From NCBI RefSeq assembly GCF_014297595.2, contig NZ_CP060414.2, forward strand, positions 372,001 through 436,000: a DNA stretch of 64,000 bases. The letters run 5' to 3'. Within the stretch, counting starts at the first letter, position 1; each line of letters starts with the position of its first letter. The notes below the pieces were generated by a model. That model saw nothing but the letters and a program-made list of their open reading frames with translations. It was not told the origin of the DNA and did not search any database. Below are positions 18,146 through 26,161 of the stretch, one piece after another. The translations under genes and the position numbers were made by a program. The stretch is from Neisseria musculi (GTDB taxonomy: Bacteria > Pseudomonadota > Gammaproteobacteria > Burkholderiales > Neisseriaceae).

Positions 18146-18496
18146 CCAGTTAGTTATCAGACCTTCCGTGTTGATTTTCAGGTCGATATAGTCACCGTAC
18201 TCGCCGGGGATTAATTTGTTGGGCACATACTCATAAACGAGTTTTACTATTTCTTCATTGTCTTTACCCAGCAGGGTATAAGTACCCGAGTCGGATACCT
18301 TATCGGTCACGCTAACGGCTTCATTTCCTTGACAGTTCAGCACTTTGCCGGTGTCGACATCGATAACGATTTCAAAATCCCCGCCGTCCGCAAGCAAAAA
18401 TTCGGGGAGTTGCTCCGCCACATCTTCGTGCAAGCACACATTGATTCTTACTGCTTTTATTTCCGTTTTGCACGGTTTTAAAACATCTACAATCAT
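18077..18496 (-). CDS. Early phage protein of unknown function, C-terminus replaced by the deletion
   Basis: The frame encodes 139 residues. The first 115 or so (MIVDVLKPCKTEIKA up to NTEGLITN) are acidic and beta-rich, with VDTGKVLNCQ and GDYIDLKI, and I do not recognise the family. The last 20 or so (PAPTLRARHCAGWPRGL) are the N gene read in the wrong frame, so the natural C-terminus is lost. It follows the preceding early gene by one base. Confidence 0.55.
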   Translation of the reverse strand: MIVDVLKPCKTEIKAVRINVCLHEDVAEQLPEFLLADGGDFEIVIDVDTGKVLNCQGNEAVSVTDKVSDSGTYTLLGKDNEEIVKLVYEYVPNKLIPGEYGDYIDLKINTEGLITNWPKSPAPTLRARHCAGWPRGLTA

Positions 18497-18497
18497 T

Positions 18498-18917
18498 TCA
18501 TTTTCCTTTCATGGGTTTGGTGGTTTGCGGCTGCATCCAGCCACGGTTAAAAACAGGAGCTTTTGCCAGCTTGGTTTTGATTTGCACCATCACCACCGCA
18601 GCGGCGGCTTTTTCCTTTTCAGACGGCCGGTGCCGATGCTCGAGTTTCAGCTGCTCAGGGCGGGGCGGCAGGCAGCCCAGTAGGTCGCGTGGTGCTGGCC
18701 AGCGGTCGGTTTGCGCCGCCAACACGGCAAAGGCCGTCTTAATCCGCGGGATATCCTGCTCCGCGTCCCATGTCTTGCCCGCCGCCAGTGCCACACTCCA
18801 CGCTTTCGCCGTTGCCTGTATGGTGTCGGCGGCGGGCGTGCCGGGCAGGCGCAGTGCCAGCAGCAGGGTTAAGCCGTCGATGACCGCGTTATGGATGGCG
18901 GCGGGCAGCTCTTTCAC
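18498..18917 (-). CDS. Early phage protein, unknown function
   Basis: A 139-residue protein starting at GTG 18917, which overlaps the upstream stop as GTGA, a sign of coupled translation. A longer frame from 19142 runs antisense-like through the upstream gene and is not preferred. It is Ala-rich and helical (AAIHNAVIDGLTLLLALRLPGTP), with PRDLLGCLPPRP near the middle and a Lys-rich tail. The family is known to me only as a small conserved gene of Mu-like early regions; no function is claimed. Confidence 0.6.
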   Translation of the reverse strand: MKELPAAIHNAVIDGLTLLLALRLPGTPAADTIQATAKAWSVALAAGKTWDAEQDIPRIKTAFAVLAAQTDRWPAPRDLLGCLPPRPEQLKLEHRHRPSEKEKAAAAVVMVQIKTKLAKAPVFNRGWMQPQTTKPMKGK

Positions 18918-19408
18918 GGTTTCGCTCCTTTCTTGGCCGATTGCAGTGCGGCGGCGGTTAGGGTTTGGCTGGGCTTGCCTGCCGGCAGGACTTCTTGCTG
19001 CGGCCGGTTTGCCGCCGCCGGCAACCCATTCTGCGGTTGCCATTTGCTGATAATTTCGTACAGGTAGCCGTGGGATTTCAGCGGCGGTTTCAGACGGCCT
19101 GCGTTGCGGGCGTCCAAGGCCGTCTGAAAACCGTAAATCCAAGCCTCGGGCGGGGCGGGGCAGATAACGCCGTCACGGCTGATTTGCCCTGTCTTGATGT
19201 CGGGCAGCAGCTCGTTTAAGAGCTTGGCCGCGCGGCTAAAGGTAAGCCGGCTTTTGGCCGGCCTGAACAGCCCGACATAGCGCACCGCCAACTTGCCCAC
19301 CGCTGCATCAAACTCCAGCACCGCCTGTATCAGCTCGGTAGCGCCGTCGTTGCCGAGCAGGCTGTCGAGGCTGTGGACTGCCCCGCAGTTGGGGCATTTC
19401 ACTTTCAT
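18914..19408 (-). CDS. Early phage zinc-ribbon protein, unknown function
   Basis: A 164-residue protein opening with KCPNCGAVHSLDSLL. Only one CxxC pair is evident, with H10 as a possible further ligand. The middle is helical (FSRAAKLLNELLPDIKTG) and the C-terminal 40 residues are rich in Pro, Ala and Lys, probably disordered. It overlaps the HNH gene and the following gene by four bases each, so it is part of a tightly packed early operon. A nucleic-acid-binding role is plausible but unproved. Confidence 0.6.
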   Translation of the reverse strand: MKVKCPNCGAVHSLDSLLGNDGATELIQAVLEFDAAVGKLAVRYVGLFRPAKSRLTFSRAAKLLNELLPDIKTGQISRDGVICPAPPEAWIYGFQTALDARNAGRLKPPLKSHGYLYEIISKWQPQNGLPAAANRPQQEVLPAGKPSQTLTAAALQSAKKGAKP

Positions 19409-19992
19409 TGTCCGTCCTTTCTGTTGTTGATTGCGGTGCCGATTTTTGCAACCAAAACCAACGATTGCCTAAGCTCCAATGGGGTATCTCTAAATTTTCT
19501 TTTGTTCAATTTACCCATGTCCGCACGGGATACCATCACAAGGTTTTCGATGGCGTTGTTCGTGAAATCGCAATCAAGATGCAGTAAAAACATACCTCTT
19601 GGCGGCGGGGAGCCGTGATACTGTTCCCAAACCATATGCGATTTATTCCGCCATACATTAGGCTCGGCCACCTTCACTTTAACCCAGTCTTTTGCAACCA
19701 CTTCCGTCCCCACAGACACCGAATTACGCGGTCTGTGCCCTTTTTTAAAGCTGCCGCCGTTCTCCTTCATAAACCCTTTGGTGCCTTTGTTGGCAGGTCG
19801 GGAGCCTTTCTCAAACCGTCCGTCCCGCCCGGTAAGCCACCGATTGCGCGTGCACATACTTTTAATATTCTGCACGCTCAAATCACGGTCGAACCGCTTG
19901 TTGAATGCTGCCGCAAGTTCTTTTCTCTGGAGCGTGCTATTTGCTTTGAGAAACGTTTTCTCATCTTCGGAATAGATGATTTTTTTCGCCAT
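19405..19992 (-). CDS. HNH endonuclease-like protein
   Basis: A 195-residue protein. The N-terminal third is a HTH-like segment (FLKANSTLQRKELAAAFNKRF); the middle is basic with FKKGHRPRNS, and the HNH-type motif spans SHMVWEQYHG to LLHLDCDFTNNAIENLVMVS. The first histidine of the usual HH pair is leucine (LLHLD), so nicking activity is uncertain. HNH genes of this type appear as freestanding homing endonucleases in phages. It sits in the early operon, two bases after the preceding gene. Confidence 0.75.
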   Translation of the reverse strand: MAKKIIYSEDEKTFLKANSTLQRKELAAAFNKRFDRDLSVQNIKSMCTRNRWLTGRDGRFEKGSRPANKGTKGFMKENGGSFKKGHRPRNSVSVGTEVVAKDWVKVKVAEPNVWRNKSHMVWEQYHGSPPPRGMFLLHLDCDFTNNAIENLVMVSRADMGKLNKRKFRDTPLELRQSLVLVAKIGTAINNRKDGQ

Positions 19993-19994
19993 AA

Positions 19995-20219
19995 TTACCT
20001 CTCAATCATTTTCGGTTTGCTGAAGTCCGCATATTCCGCCTTCAGTTTTTCGGCCTCTAAAGCAACGCGGGCATTGTTTACAATGCTTTCCGCCACCGAA
20101 TTAACCGCTTTAGCCCGGCTGATTTCCTGCTCAAGCCGTTCTCCGGCGATGTCTTCATCGTTTAATCTTTCAAGCACCACAAATAAATGGTTATTCAAAT
20201 CAAGTAAGCTGTTTTTCAT
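19995..20219 (-). CDS. Small early phage protein, unknown function
   Basis: A 74-residue, mostly helical, charged protein (RLEQEISRAKAVNSVAESI, ARVALEAEKLKAEYADF) starting with MKNSLLDLNNHLF. The pattern suggests a short coiled coil. It lies one base after the methyltransferase gene and two before the HNH gene. Small proteins of this look are common in Mu-like early regions; the function is not known. Confidence 0.6.
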   Translation of the reverse strand: MKNSLLDLNNHLFVVLERLNDEDIAGERLEQEISRAKAVNSVAESIVNNARVALEAEKLKAEYADFSKPKMIER

Positions 20220-20220
20220 T

Positions 20221-20709
20221 TCAGGACGCCTCCTTCAAAAAAGTTATCCAATGGGTTTGTGTCCGGTTTTTCTTGTGCTTCATGCTCACATGGCCGAACA
20301 GCGGTTTTTGGTCGGTCAAAGCCAAAATTTCGCCCACTCTGATTTGGTTTTCGTTCCACTTGAAAATCAGCACACCGTTGGGCTTGAGCACGCGGAAACA
20401 CTCTGCAAATCCCTTGCGTATGTCGTCCTGCCAATTGCCGCCCAATACCCCGTATTTCTTTGCCAGCCATGATTGCTCGCCCGCGTGTATCAGGTGCGGC
20501 GGGTCGAAAACCACCACGGGGAAGGTGTTGTCCGGGAATGGCAGGTCGGTAAAATCCAGTTTTACATCAGGGGATATTTCCAGCTTGCGCAGGTAATGGC
20601 GGTCTTTCAACAGGTGTTGCTCACAACGTCTGTCGCCAAACACCGCGCGGCTGTCCTGCTTGTCAAACCACATCATGCGGCCGGCGCAGCAGGGGTCCAA
20701 CACTTTCAT
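20221..20709 (-). CDS. SAM-dependent methyltransferase, phage early gene
   Basis: A 162-residue class I methyltransferase. It starts VLDPCCAGRMMWFDK (motif I region) and has VVVFDPPHLIHAG, a DPPH version of the DPPY/NPPY catalytic motif of amino-methyltransferases, then GFAECFRVLKPNGVLIFKW. The size is small for a DNA methyltransferase and no separate target-recognition domain is visible. It may modify phage DNA or a small target; the substrate is unknown. It lies in the middle of the early operon and appears intact, unlike the two right-end methyltransferases. Confidence 0.7.
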   Translation of the reverse strand: MKVLDPCCAGRMMWFDKQDSRAVFGDRRCEQHLLKDRHYLRKLEISPDVKLDFTDLPFPDNTFPVVVFDPPHLIHAGEQSWLAKKYGVLGGNWQDDIRKGFAECFRVLKPNGVLIFKWNENQIRVGEILALTDQKPLFGHVSMKHKKNRTQTHWITFLKEAS

Positions 20710-20728
20710 TTTTGCGCTCCAATCTGTT

Positions 20729-21073
20729 TCAATTCACTGCCGTAACAGGCCCCACCGTTACCGCTGGGCGGCGGCAGTCTGCGCCGTACAGTTCTTCCAC
20801 CGCCAAATCCACGGTCTCGCGCAGGGTAGCCGCGCAGGCGCAGAAATAATTCTGCGCATCCGTCTGTATCGTGAGTTTGGGGTCTTCGCCGTCCTTTTTG
20901 TCTAAGGTGAACACGCCCAAATCTTCTAAAAACTCCCAACGCTTTTGATCGTATAAATCGCGGGTTTCCAGCCGCATGATGCACAGCGCGGCTTCGTCTA
21001 AAAGCAGCTTTAAACGGGTCGGCGTTGCCGTGTCTTCCGCTGCTGCCAGTAATTCGTCGATTAATTGCGTCAT
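20729..21073 (-). CDS. Early phage protein, unknown function
   Basis: A 114-residue acidic protein (MTQLIDELLAAAEDTATP, then LLLDEAALCIMRLETRDLYD). It contains a cluster FCACAATLRETVDLAVEEL. No family is recognised. It begins 54 bases after the small membrane protein gene, following AAAAGGAATATAAAAAA, a good ribosome site. Confidence 0.6.
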   Translation of the reverse strand: MTQLIDELLAAAEDTATPTRLKLLLDEAALCIMRLETRDLYDQKRWEFLEDLGVFTLDKKDGEDPKLTIQTDAQNYFCACAATLRETVDLAVEELYGADCRRPAVTVGPVTAVN

Positions 21074-21127
21074 TTTTTTATATTCCTTTTAATTTCAATT
21101 AGTTAATATTTTCTCAAGGCAAAAAAA

Positions 21128-21259
21128 TTATTGCCCCGTCAGTTTCATCACGGTCAGCCAGCCCAAATACCCGCCCAATGCTGCTGCCGACCAGCACATC
21201 ACCGCCGCCGCCACCCACAATCTAATCAGCCATACGGCCGTCTGAAATCTTTTGCTCAT
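21128..21259 (-). CDS. Small membrane protein, early phage region
   Basis: A 43-residue protein with one or two membrane segments (TAVWLIRLWVAAAVMCWSAAA, then LGGYLGWLTV). The ATG at 21259 lies inside the end of the upstream 70-residue gene, overlapping by 38 bases, and a DUS core falls in codons 5-9. Supported only by position and composition. Confidence 0.45.
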   Translation of the reverse strand: MSKRFQTAVWLIRLWVAAAVMCWSAAALGGYLGWLTVMKLTGQ

Positions 21260-21434
21260 ACTCCGCTCCCGTCATAATGGCTTTATCGCCGTGTATCCGT
21301 TTAATTTCTGCGATGGCCTCTTGCAACCGTCCCCATTGGGTGTGCGGGTTTGGCCGCGCAAACCACACCGCTGCGCGTCTGCGCCACTGGCCGTAGGCCT
21401 GCCAGTCGCTGTTGCGCCGTCTGAAACTACTCAT
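21222..21434 (-). CDS. Small basic early phage protein, unknown function
   Basis: A 70-residue protein (MSSFRRRNSDWQAYGQWRRR, rich in Arg and Trp at its N-terminus) ending in EYEQKISDGRMAD. It overlaps the upstream lipoprotein-like gene by eight bases, typical of packed phage early operons. No family is recognised. Confidence 0.5.
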   Translation of the reverse strand: MSSFRRRNSDWQAYGQWRRRAAVWFARPNPHTQWGRLQEAIAEIKRIHGDKAIMTGAEYEQKISDGRMAD

Positions 21435-21666
21435 ATACCACCCCGCCCATACGCTCGTTATCGCTCATTCGCTCATAGGCTTTCTCAAGCTCCAGCGCGG
21501 CAAAATCGGCTGAGTCCTGCTGCTCGCGCACCAGCCGCTGCACTTCGGTTTCGTGTTGGTACAGGCTCCGCGCCGGCACCGGCTCGGTACAGCGGTTGGC
21601 ACAGGCGGCAACCGCCGCAGCCATCAAAACAGGCATCAGCAGTTGGCGCAATTTCAAGGTATCCAT
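21427..21666 (-). CDS. Small lipoprotein-like early phage protein
   Basis: A 79-residue protein with a signal-like start (LRQLLMPVLMAAAVAACANRC); AVAAC fits a lipobox with C22. The rest is charged and helical (ETEVQRLVREQQDSADFAALELEKAYERM). It follows muB, where Mu has kil and other semi-essential genes. Its role is unknown; a spanin-like or superinfection-related role is only a guess. Confidence 0.5.
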   Translation of the reverse strand: MDTLKLRQLLMPVLMAAAVAACANRCTEPVPARSLYQHETEVQRLVREQQDSADFAALELEKAYERMSDNERMGGVVYE

Positions 21667-21741
21667 TTTTTGATTTTCCTTTATTTTTCAATAGGTTATA
21701 AAAAATACTGGGCAAAAAAATTATTGCCTCGCATCAAAGGC

Positions 21742-22656
21742 TTAATGGATTAAGTAGGTTTCCGCATGCTCAATCACATCGCCGTCCAAATCCGCATCGG
21801 GGTTAACTTGCAACAAATAATCCACAATCAGCAGCAGTTTGGAAAGCTTGCGCGCATTGCCTTTTGATGTTTTCACCACCTTTTGCGACACCGCTTCGTC
21901 GTTAGTTTTCAACACCGCCGCCGCAATCTGCTTCAAATCCGCCTCCGGCAGCATTTCGCCCAATTCCATCTTCACCGACACCCGCGAGAACAACTGCTTA
22001 AATTCGCTGTTCGGTCCCTTCAAATTCAGCAGCAGCTTCGGCATACCCACCAACGCCACCGCCACCCCCGTTTTATCGTGTATCCGCCGCAGGCTCTCCA
22101 GCGCACGGGTGGGCAATTGCTCCGCCTCGTCAATCAGCAGGATACGGTGATGATCGCGCGGGCTGCTGCTTTTTTTATCGCGCTTCAGGCAGTCGATAAT
22201 CCGCTCCGTCAGTTCGTGGATATTGCCCTTATCGCTTAAGTCCAATACCCGGCAGATTTCCTGCAACAACACCTTTGCCGTATAGCCCGTATCCGGCTCC
22301 ACCAGCAAAGCCAGCGGGTTGGCTGCCACATACTGCTTCAATACCGTGGTTTTACCCAAGCCCGCGCCGCCGTACACAATCCCCAGCTGCCCCAGCCAAG
22401 CCGCCAAGCCCAGCCAGCCTTTCATCTTCTTGGCCGTACTTGTTTCCACATACGGAATATCCAGCTTTTTCAATTCCGCGCGGTCGCCTTCCTGCTCCAA
22501 AAACAGCGCCGCCTTTTTATCCATACCCGCAATATCGTCGTCATATTTGCCGTTTAAGTAGCCAGATAGTGCGCTGCGCGATACCCCCATACGGTCGGCC
22601 GCCTTGTTTTGGCTCATGCCGCTGGTTTCCAAAAATTGCTTCAGTTGTTCAATCAT
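21742..22656 (-). CDS. Mu B-like AAA+ ATPase, transposition target-DNA activator
   Basis: A 304-residue protein with an N-terminal HTH (GMSQNKAADRMGVSRSALSG, residues about 13-32), Walker A GGAGLGKTT (K102) and Walker B ILLIDEAEQL. In Mu, MuB coats target DNA and delivers it to MuA. It directly follows the muA remnant. It appears intact although its partner is destroyed, so it could serve a related phage in trans or simply await decay. Confidence 0.88.
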   Translation of the reverse strand: MIEQLKQFLETSGMSQNKAADRMGVSRSALSGYLNGKYDDDIAGMDKKAALFLEQEGDRAELKKLDIPYVETSTAKKMKGWLGLAAWLGQLGIVYGGAGLGKTTVLKQYVAANPLALLVEPDTGYTAKVLLQEICRVLDLSDKGNIHELTERIIDCLKRDKKSSSPRDHHRILLIDEAEQLPTRALESLRRIHDKTGVAVALVGMPKLLLNLKGPNSEFKQLFSRVSVKMELGEMLPEADLKQIAAAVLKTNDEAVSQKVVKTSKGNARKLSKLLLIVDYLLQVNPDADLDGDVIEHAETYLIH

Positions 22657-22698
22657 TTTTCGTTTTCCTTAAAAAGTATTAAAGATTAGCCGTAATGC

Positions 22699-24739
22699 TT
22701 AACTGGCGTCTTCCCATAAAAAATCGCGTAACTTCTTCTTGCTACCGCCTCGTGCCGGCAGCGTGTTTTCCACTTCCACCAACTCGCCGCTGTCCGTTTT
22801 CAACTTCAAAAACTCGCCGTAATCCGGCTGCTGTTCGATAACCGGGTGGCCGAGCGGCGTTGTGCCTCGATTAAATCCATCTTGTTTTGCAGGCGGCGAG
22901 CTTGGCCTTTGCGGCGGCGATCGGCCAGTTGCTCCATCCGCGTTTCGGCAAAGGCGGCGCGTTTGTTGCCGTTAAACACCGCCTTGCAAATCACTTTGCC
23001 TTGCATATCCTTAACGATTACGCTTTCCGCATTGTGGATATCGTAGGCCACCCGCACTTTTTGCCCGCTGTAATCCAGCAGCGCCTCATTAAAATAGGTG
23101 TTGTTCCACAAGTTCAACACGCCGCGGTCGGGTATCCGCTCTTCTTCCGGCCGATACATCATATCCAGCTCCAACGGGCTTAAAACATCCGTTTTCACCC
23201 GCATGCCGTCCTTCTTCATCCGATATTCGTAATACCCCATCGGCGTAAAGTGCCCGTTTCCGGATCCTTCGGCAGGCTGCGGTGTTCGTGTTCAAAGTTG
23301 TATTGATGCACCGCTTCCTCTAAATCAGCTTTAAATAAATTGCGCCCAAGTCGGCACCGCATCCAGCGCCGCCTCCTGCACCTTGCTCAATTCCGTACTT
23401 TTTTTGAGCCTTATCCGCACTCGACACCGAGTTTGCAATCTTACGAAGCGTTTCCGAGTCCGCATCCTTGCCCTGATAAGTGCTGTACCGCTTCGCCAGC
23501 GGAATCGTAATCGTCTGCTACAGCCGCTCAATCTTACCGCGGCCCTGAGGGTTGCCCGGGATACCCGTAAAATGCTCGATACCGATACGCGGCAAAATAC
23601 CCGTCGTCTCCTTATCCAGCATATGGCCCGTTTCGCCCGCGCCGTTATCCGAGTAGTAGCCCAAAGGCGGCGGTAAATCCGTCATCCCGTGGCGTAAAGC
23701 ATCCGCCACCGCTACCGCCGTTTCCGATAGAGCCACGCTCCAACCCACCACCGCGCCGCTGCATCCGTCAATAATCATCGTTACCTCCGGCGTAAACAGA
23801 TAACCCATCGGATGGCGGATTTTTGCCTTAAAGCTGTGGCCGTCGCCCACCCATACATCATTGGGTTTCAAAGCCAGCCAGTCGCAGTCGATATAAGGCA
23901 TCAACTGCTTATAAGCCGACTCCGTCCGCCGGCCGCGCTCCTTCATATGCTCCGGCAGCCGCTTCATCACCGTCTGAATCTGATCGTAGCTCGGCATCTG
24001 CTCGATATCTGCTCGATATCTGCTCGATTTTTCCCTGTTCCAGATACCATTGCGCCAGCTTTTTCGCCGCCGCCATCATCATCGGCTTGTTCGGCTGCTG
24101 ATAAAACATCAAAAAATCAGGTAGCCATTCAATCGCCAGCATCGGCTTCTTTTCGCGAGTTTTCACGGGTGCCAGCGCCGCAAGCCGACTCACGCTGTCG
24201 GGTGCCGCGCGGTAAGCCCTCACCCACCGGTATAAAGTCGGCCCGCTCAAACTGCGCTCATCGTTGCTTCGAGCATTCGCAATCGGAATCAGCTTCGCAA
24301 TATCTTCGGGCAGTCTGCCCGCCGCCGCTTCTGCCGCCACAAACTCCACCGCCTTCTTAATCGGCATACCCGACAATTCGTACAAAAGCAACACATGCGC
24401 CACAATCGCACACCGCGCATGAGCCGTTTCCGTTTGCTTATCATCCAACCGCATCAAACCATCCTCACGTGGCATCAAACCCAACTGCTTCATTTTCTTA
24501 TTCGGCTTCACCGGCTTTTTCGCTTCCGCCAACACCGGCACCTTAGCCAACAGCGTGGCCGTCTGAATTTCCGGCGGCAGGGCAGCAATCAGATACTTCT
24601 TAAGTTTCCCACCCCGAGCCTGTCCGGCAATCTCTTTAAACGGCCAATTATTTTTCTTGGCGTGGTATTCAATTCCTTGCCTACTGTTTGGCAGTCTCGG
24701 AAGCTGCAAACCTGCCAACTCAACCGCTGAAATTAACAT
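22699..24739 (-). pseudogene. Mu A-like DDE transposase, multiply disrupted
   Basis: Once about 660-680 residues. The N-terminal part (276 codons from 24739) holds the DNA-binding region. The DDE core reads next (VGDGHSFKAK, YYSDNGAGE, GNPQGRGKIER), then the C-terminal domain up to RDFLWEDAS. Lesions: two extra 11-base units at 23996-24028, an in-frame TAG at 23518-23520 in place of a likely Trp codon, a shift at seven T (23399-23405), further shifts near 23335 and 23255, and one near 22850. The three catalytic acids survive in one 159-codon frame, but no full protein can be made. Confidence 0.92.
23996..24028. repeat. Three exact copies of an 11-base unit in muA
   Basis: ATCTGCTCGAT occurs three times head to tail (23996, 24007, 24018). 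With a single copy the two muA frames would join as GKIEQMPSYDQ; the two extra units add 22 bases and break the frame. Loss of two units, or gain of one, would restore it. Confidence 0.85.
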
Positions 24740-24816
24740 TTTGCTATTTCTTTCTTTTTGTGGTTTACTTAAATGCGTATAACTTTTAGCATTTAAGGAA
24801 CTAAATCAAAAACCGC

Positions 24817-25019
24817 TTATCCATTTACAACCCTTTTTGGAAAAACAGGTTTTAAATTTCGTGCTGCGTATCGCTCCGGTCAAATCTCTTCCGGCTCCAC
24901 TCCGATTGCAGCGGCGATAATTCTTTCTCCTTTTAAATAAGGGGTTGTCAATGCGCTTCTAAGCGTATTGACAACCCGGCTTCGCGGTGCCAGTTTGTTG
25001 GTGTTGCGTTTTTTTGCAT
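24817..25019 (-). pseudogene. Ner-like transcriptional regulator, decayed
   Basis: Ner is the small Mu repressor of early transcription. The N-terminus MQKNATPTNWHRE is in one frame; the C-terminal part VNTLRSALTTPYLKGERIIAAAIG then VEPEEI-(stop)-PERYAARNLKPVF is in another. The HTH middle of roughly 20 residues is missing, and the Trp expected after EEI is a TGA. It lies between the operators and muA exactly where Mu carries ner. Confidence 0.75.
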
Positions 25020-25082
25020 GATTGACTTACTCCATTCAGTAATGTGATTTGCATCGTTAATTGATTAATTGAGTTAACAATA

Positions 25083-25227
25083 CTAAGCAAAAAAAGTTTA
25101 TTGAAACTCTTTTGCTTAAAAATATAGCGCAAAAAAGCAAAATAATCATATCTGTTTGATTATTTGAATGATTTATTTTAAGCAAAAGAATTACATTTTT
25201 TTGCTTAAATGAGAAATTCTAAGCAAA
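25083..25227 (+). promoter_or_regulatory. Repressor operator array
   Basis: Five copies of TTAAGCAAA or its complement TTTGCTTAA, allowing C for the first T: 25083, 25111 (inverted), 25178, 25200 (inverted) and 25219. They lie between the repressor and ner in an AT-rich control region. The last site touches the repressor ribosome site, suggesting autoregulation. Binding by the adjacent repressor is inferred from position. Confidence 0.7.
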
Positions 25228-25236
25228 AGGACAATC

Positions 25237-25941
25237 ATGGACTTTTTAGAGCGTTTAAAATCTTTGTGGCCCGATAATGCCAAACCCGCCGACTTCTACA
25301 ATAAGATTGATATGTCCGCTTCCGGTTTTAGCCGTGTCTGGAAAGATAGTGCTATTCCAACAGCCGACTATTTGATTAAAATTCAAGAAGTAACCGGCTG
25401 CGATTTAAACTGGTTACTTACTGGTAAAGGCTCTCCATATATAGATAATGGACAAGCCGTCGAAGTCCGTACCCATTCCGACGGCACCGCCACCGACACC
25501 CTCGGCAACCCCGTCAGCTTGGACGAGTTCGTCTTTATCCCGCGCTATGACGTCTATGCCGCCGCAGGGCACGGCTACCCCGCCGAAGACGACAAACCCT
25601 TATTCTGCATGGCCTTCCGCCGCTACTGGATTGAAAACTACGTTACCCGCCATCCCGAAAAGCTATCCGTAATCGCCGTCAAAGGCGATTCAATGGAAGG
25701 CGTGCTCAACCACGGCGACAACATCCTCGTCAACCACGAAAACACCGACCTGCGCGACGGCCTGTACGTTATCCGCATCGATAACGACCTGTTTGTAAAA
25801 CAAATCCAAAAGCTGCCCGGCAAACTGCTGGTCAAATCCGCCAACCCGTCTTACGAGCCTTTCGAGATAGATCTAACGGCCGACCACCAAAACGTAGCCA
25901 TCATCGGCCGCGTAGAGTGGTATGGTCGCGCAGTCAATTAA
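25237..25941 (+). CDS. LexA/CI-like phage repressor with S24 peptidase domain
   Basis: A 234-residue lysogeny repressor. The N-terminal HTH-like domain covers about residues 1-65 (DMSASGFSRVWKDSAIPTADYL). The C-terminal S24 domain has the cleavage site AAG at 109-111, the nucleophile S152 in GDSMEG and the general base K188. This architecture implies RecA-triggered self-cleavage on DNA damage, unlike Mu itself. It is transcribed away from the early operon, across an array of repeated motifs. It is intact, so immunity and SOS response may still be expressed. Confidence 0.88.
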   Translation: MDFLERLKSLWPDNAKPADFYNKIDMSASGFSRVWKDSAIPTADYLIKIQEVTGCDLNWLLTGKGSPYIDNGQAVEVRTHSDGTATDTLGNPVSLDEFVFIPRYDVYAAAGHGYPAEDDKPLFCMAFRRYWIENYVTRHPEKLSVIAVKGDSMEGVLNHGDNILVNHENTDLRDGLYVIRIDNDLFVKQIQKLPGKLLVKSANPSYEPFEIDLTADHQNVAIIGRVEWYGRAVN

Positions 25942-26026
25942 AAAACGGCGTTTGGTATATCCAAACGCCGTTCTATTCAAATAAAACCAAAATCAACTCA
26001 AAACCTCACCAAAACCGCACAATAAA

Positions 26027-26161
26027 GGTATCAAAGTTTCATCACTTTCTACTCACTTTACGCAAAAAAGTGTCAAAGCCGACTTTGCTAAATCTCCGCT
26101 CAAATTTTTGTTTCCTTTAATTTTTTCTCCTTTTTTTGCTTATTCTCTAAAGGTGTCAAAA
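26027..26161 (-). promoter_or_regulatory. Left-end transposase binding sites (L1-L3 candidates)
   Basis: GGTATCAAAG (26027), AGTGTCAAAG (26069) and GGTGTCAAAA (26152) are the complement-oriented partners of the right-end motifs. The wide outer gap (83 bases) and narrower inner gap (42) recall the asymmetric Mu left end, where L1 and L2 are far apart. Confidence 0.7.
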
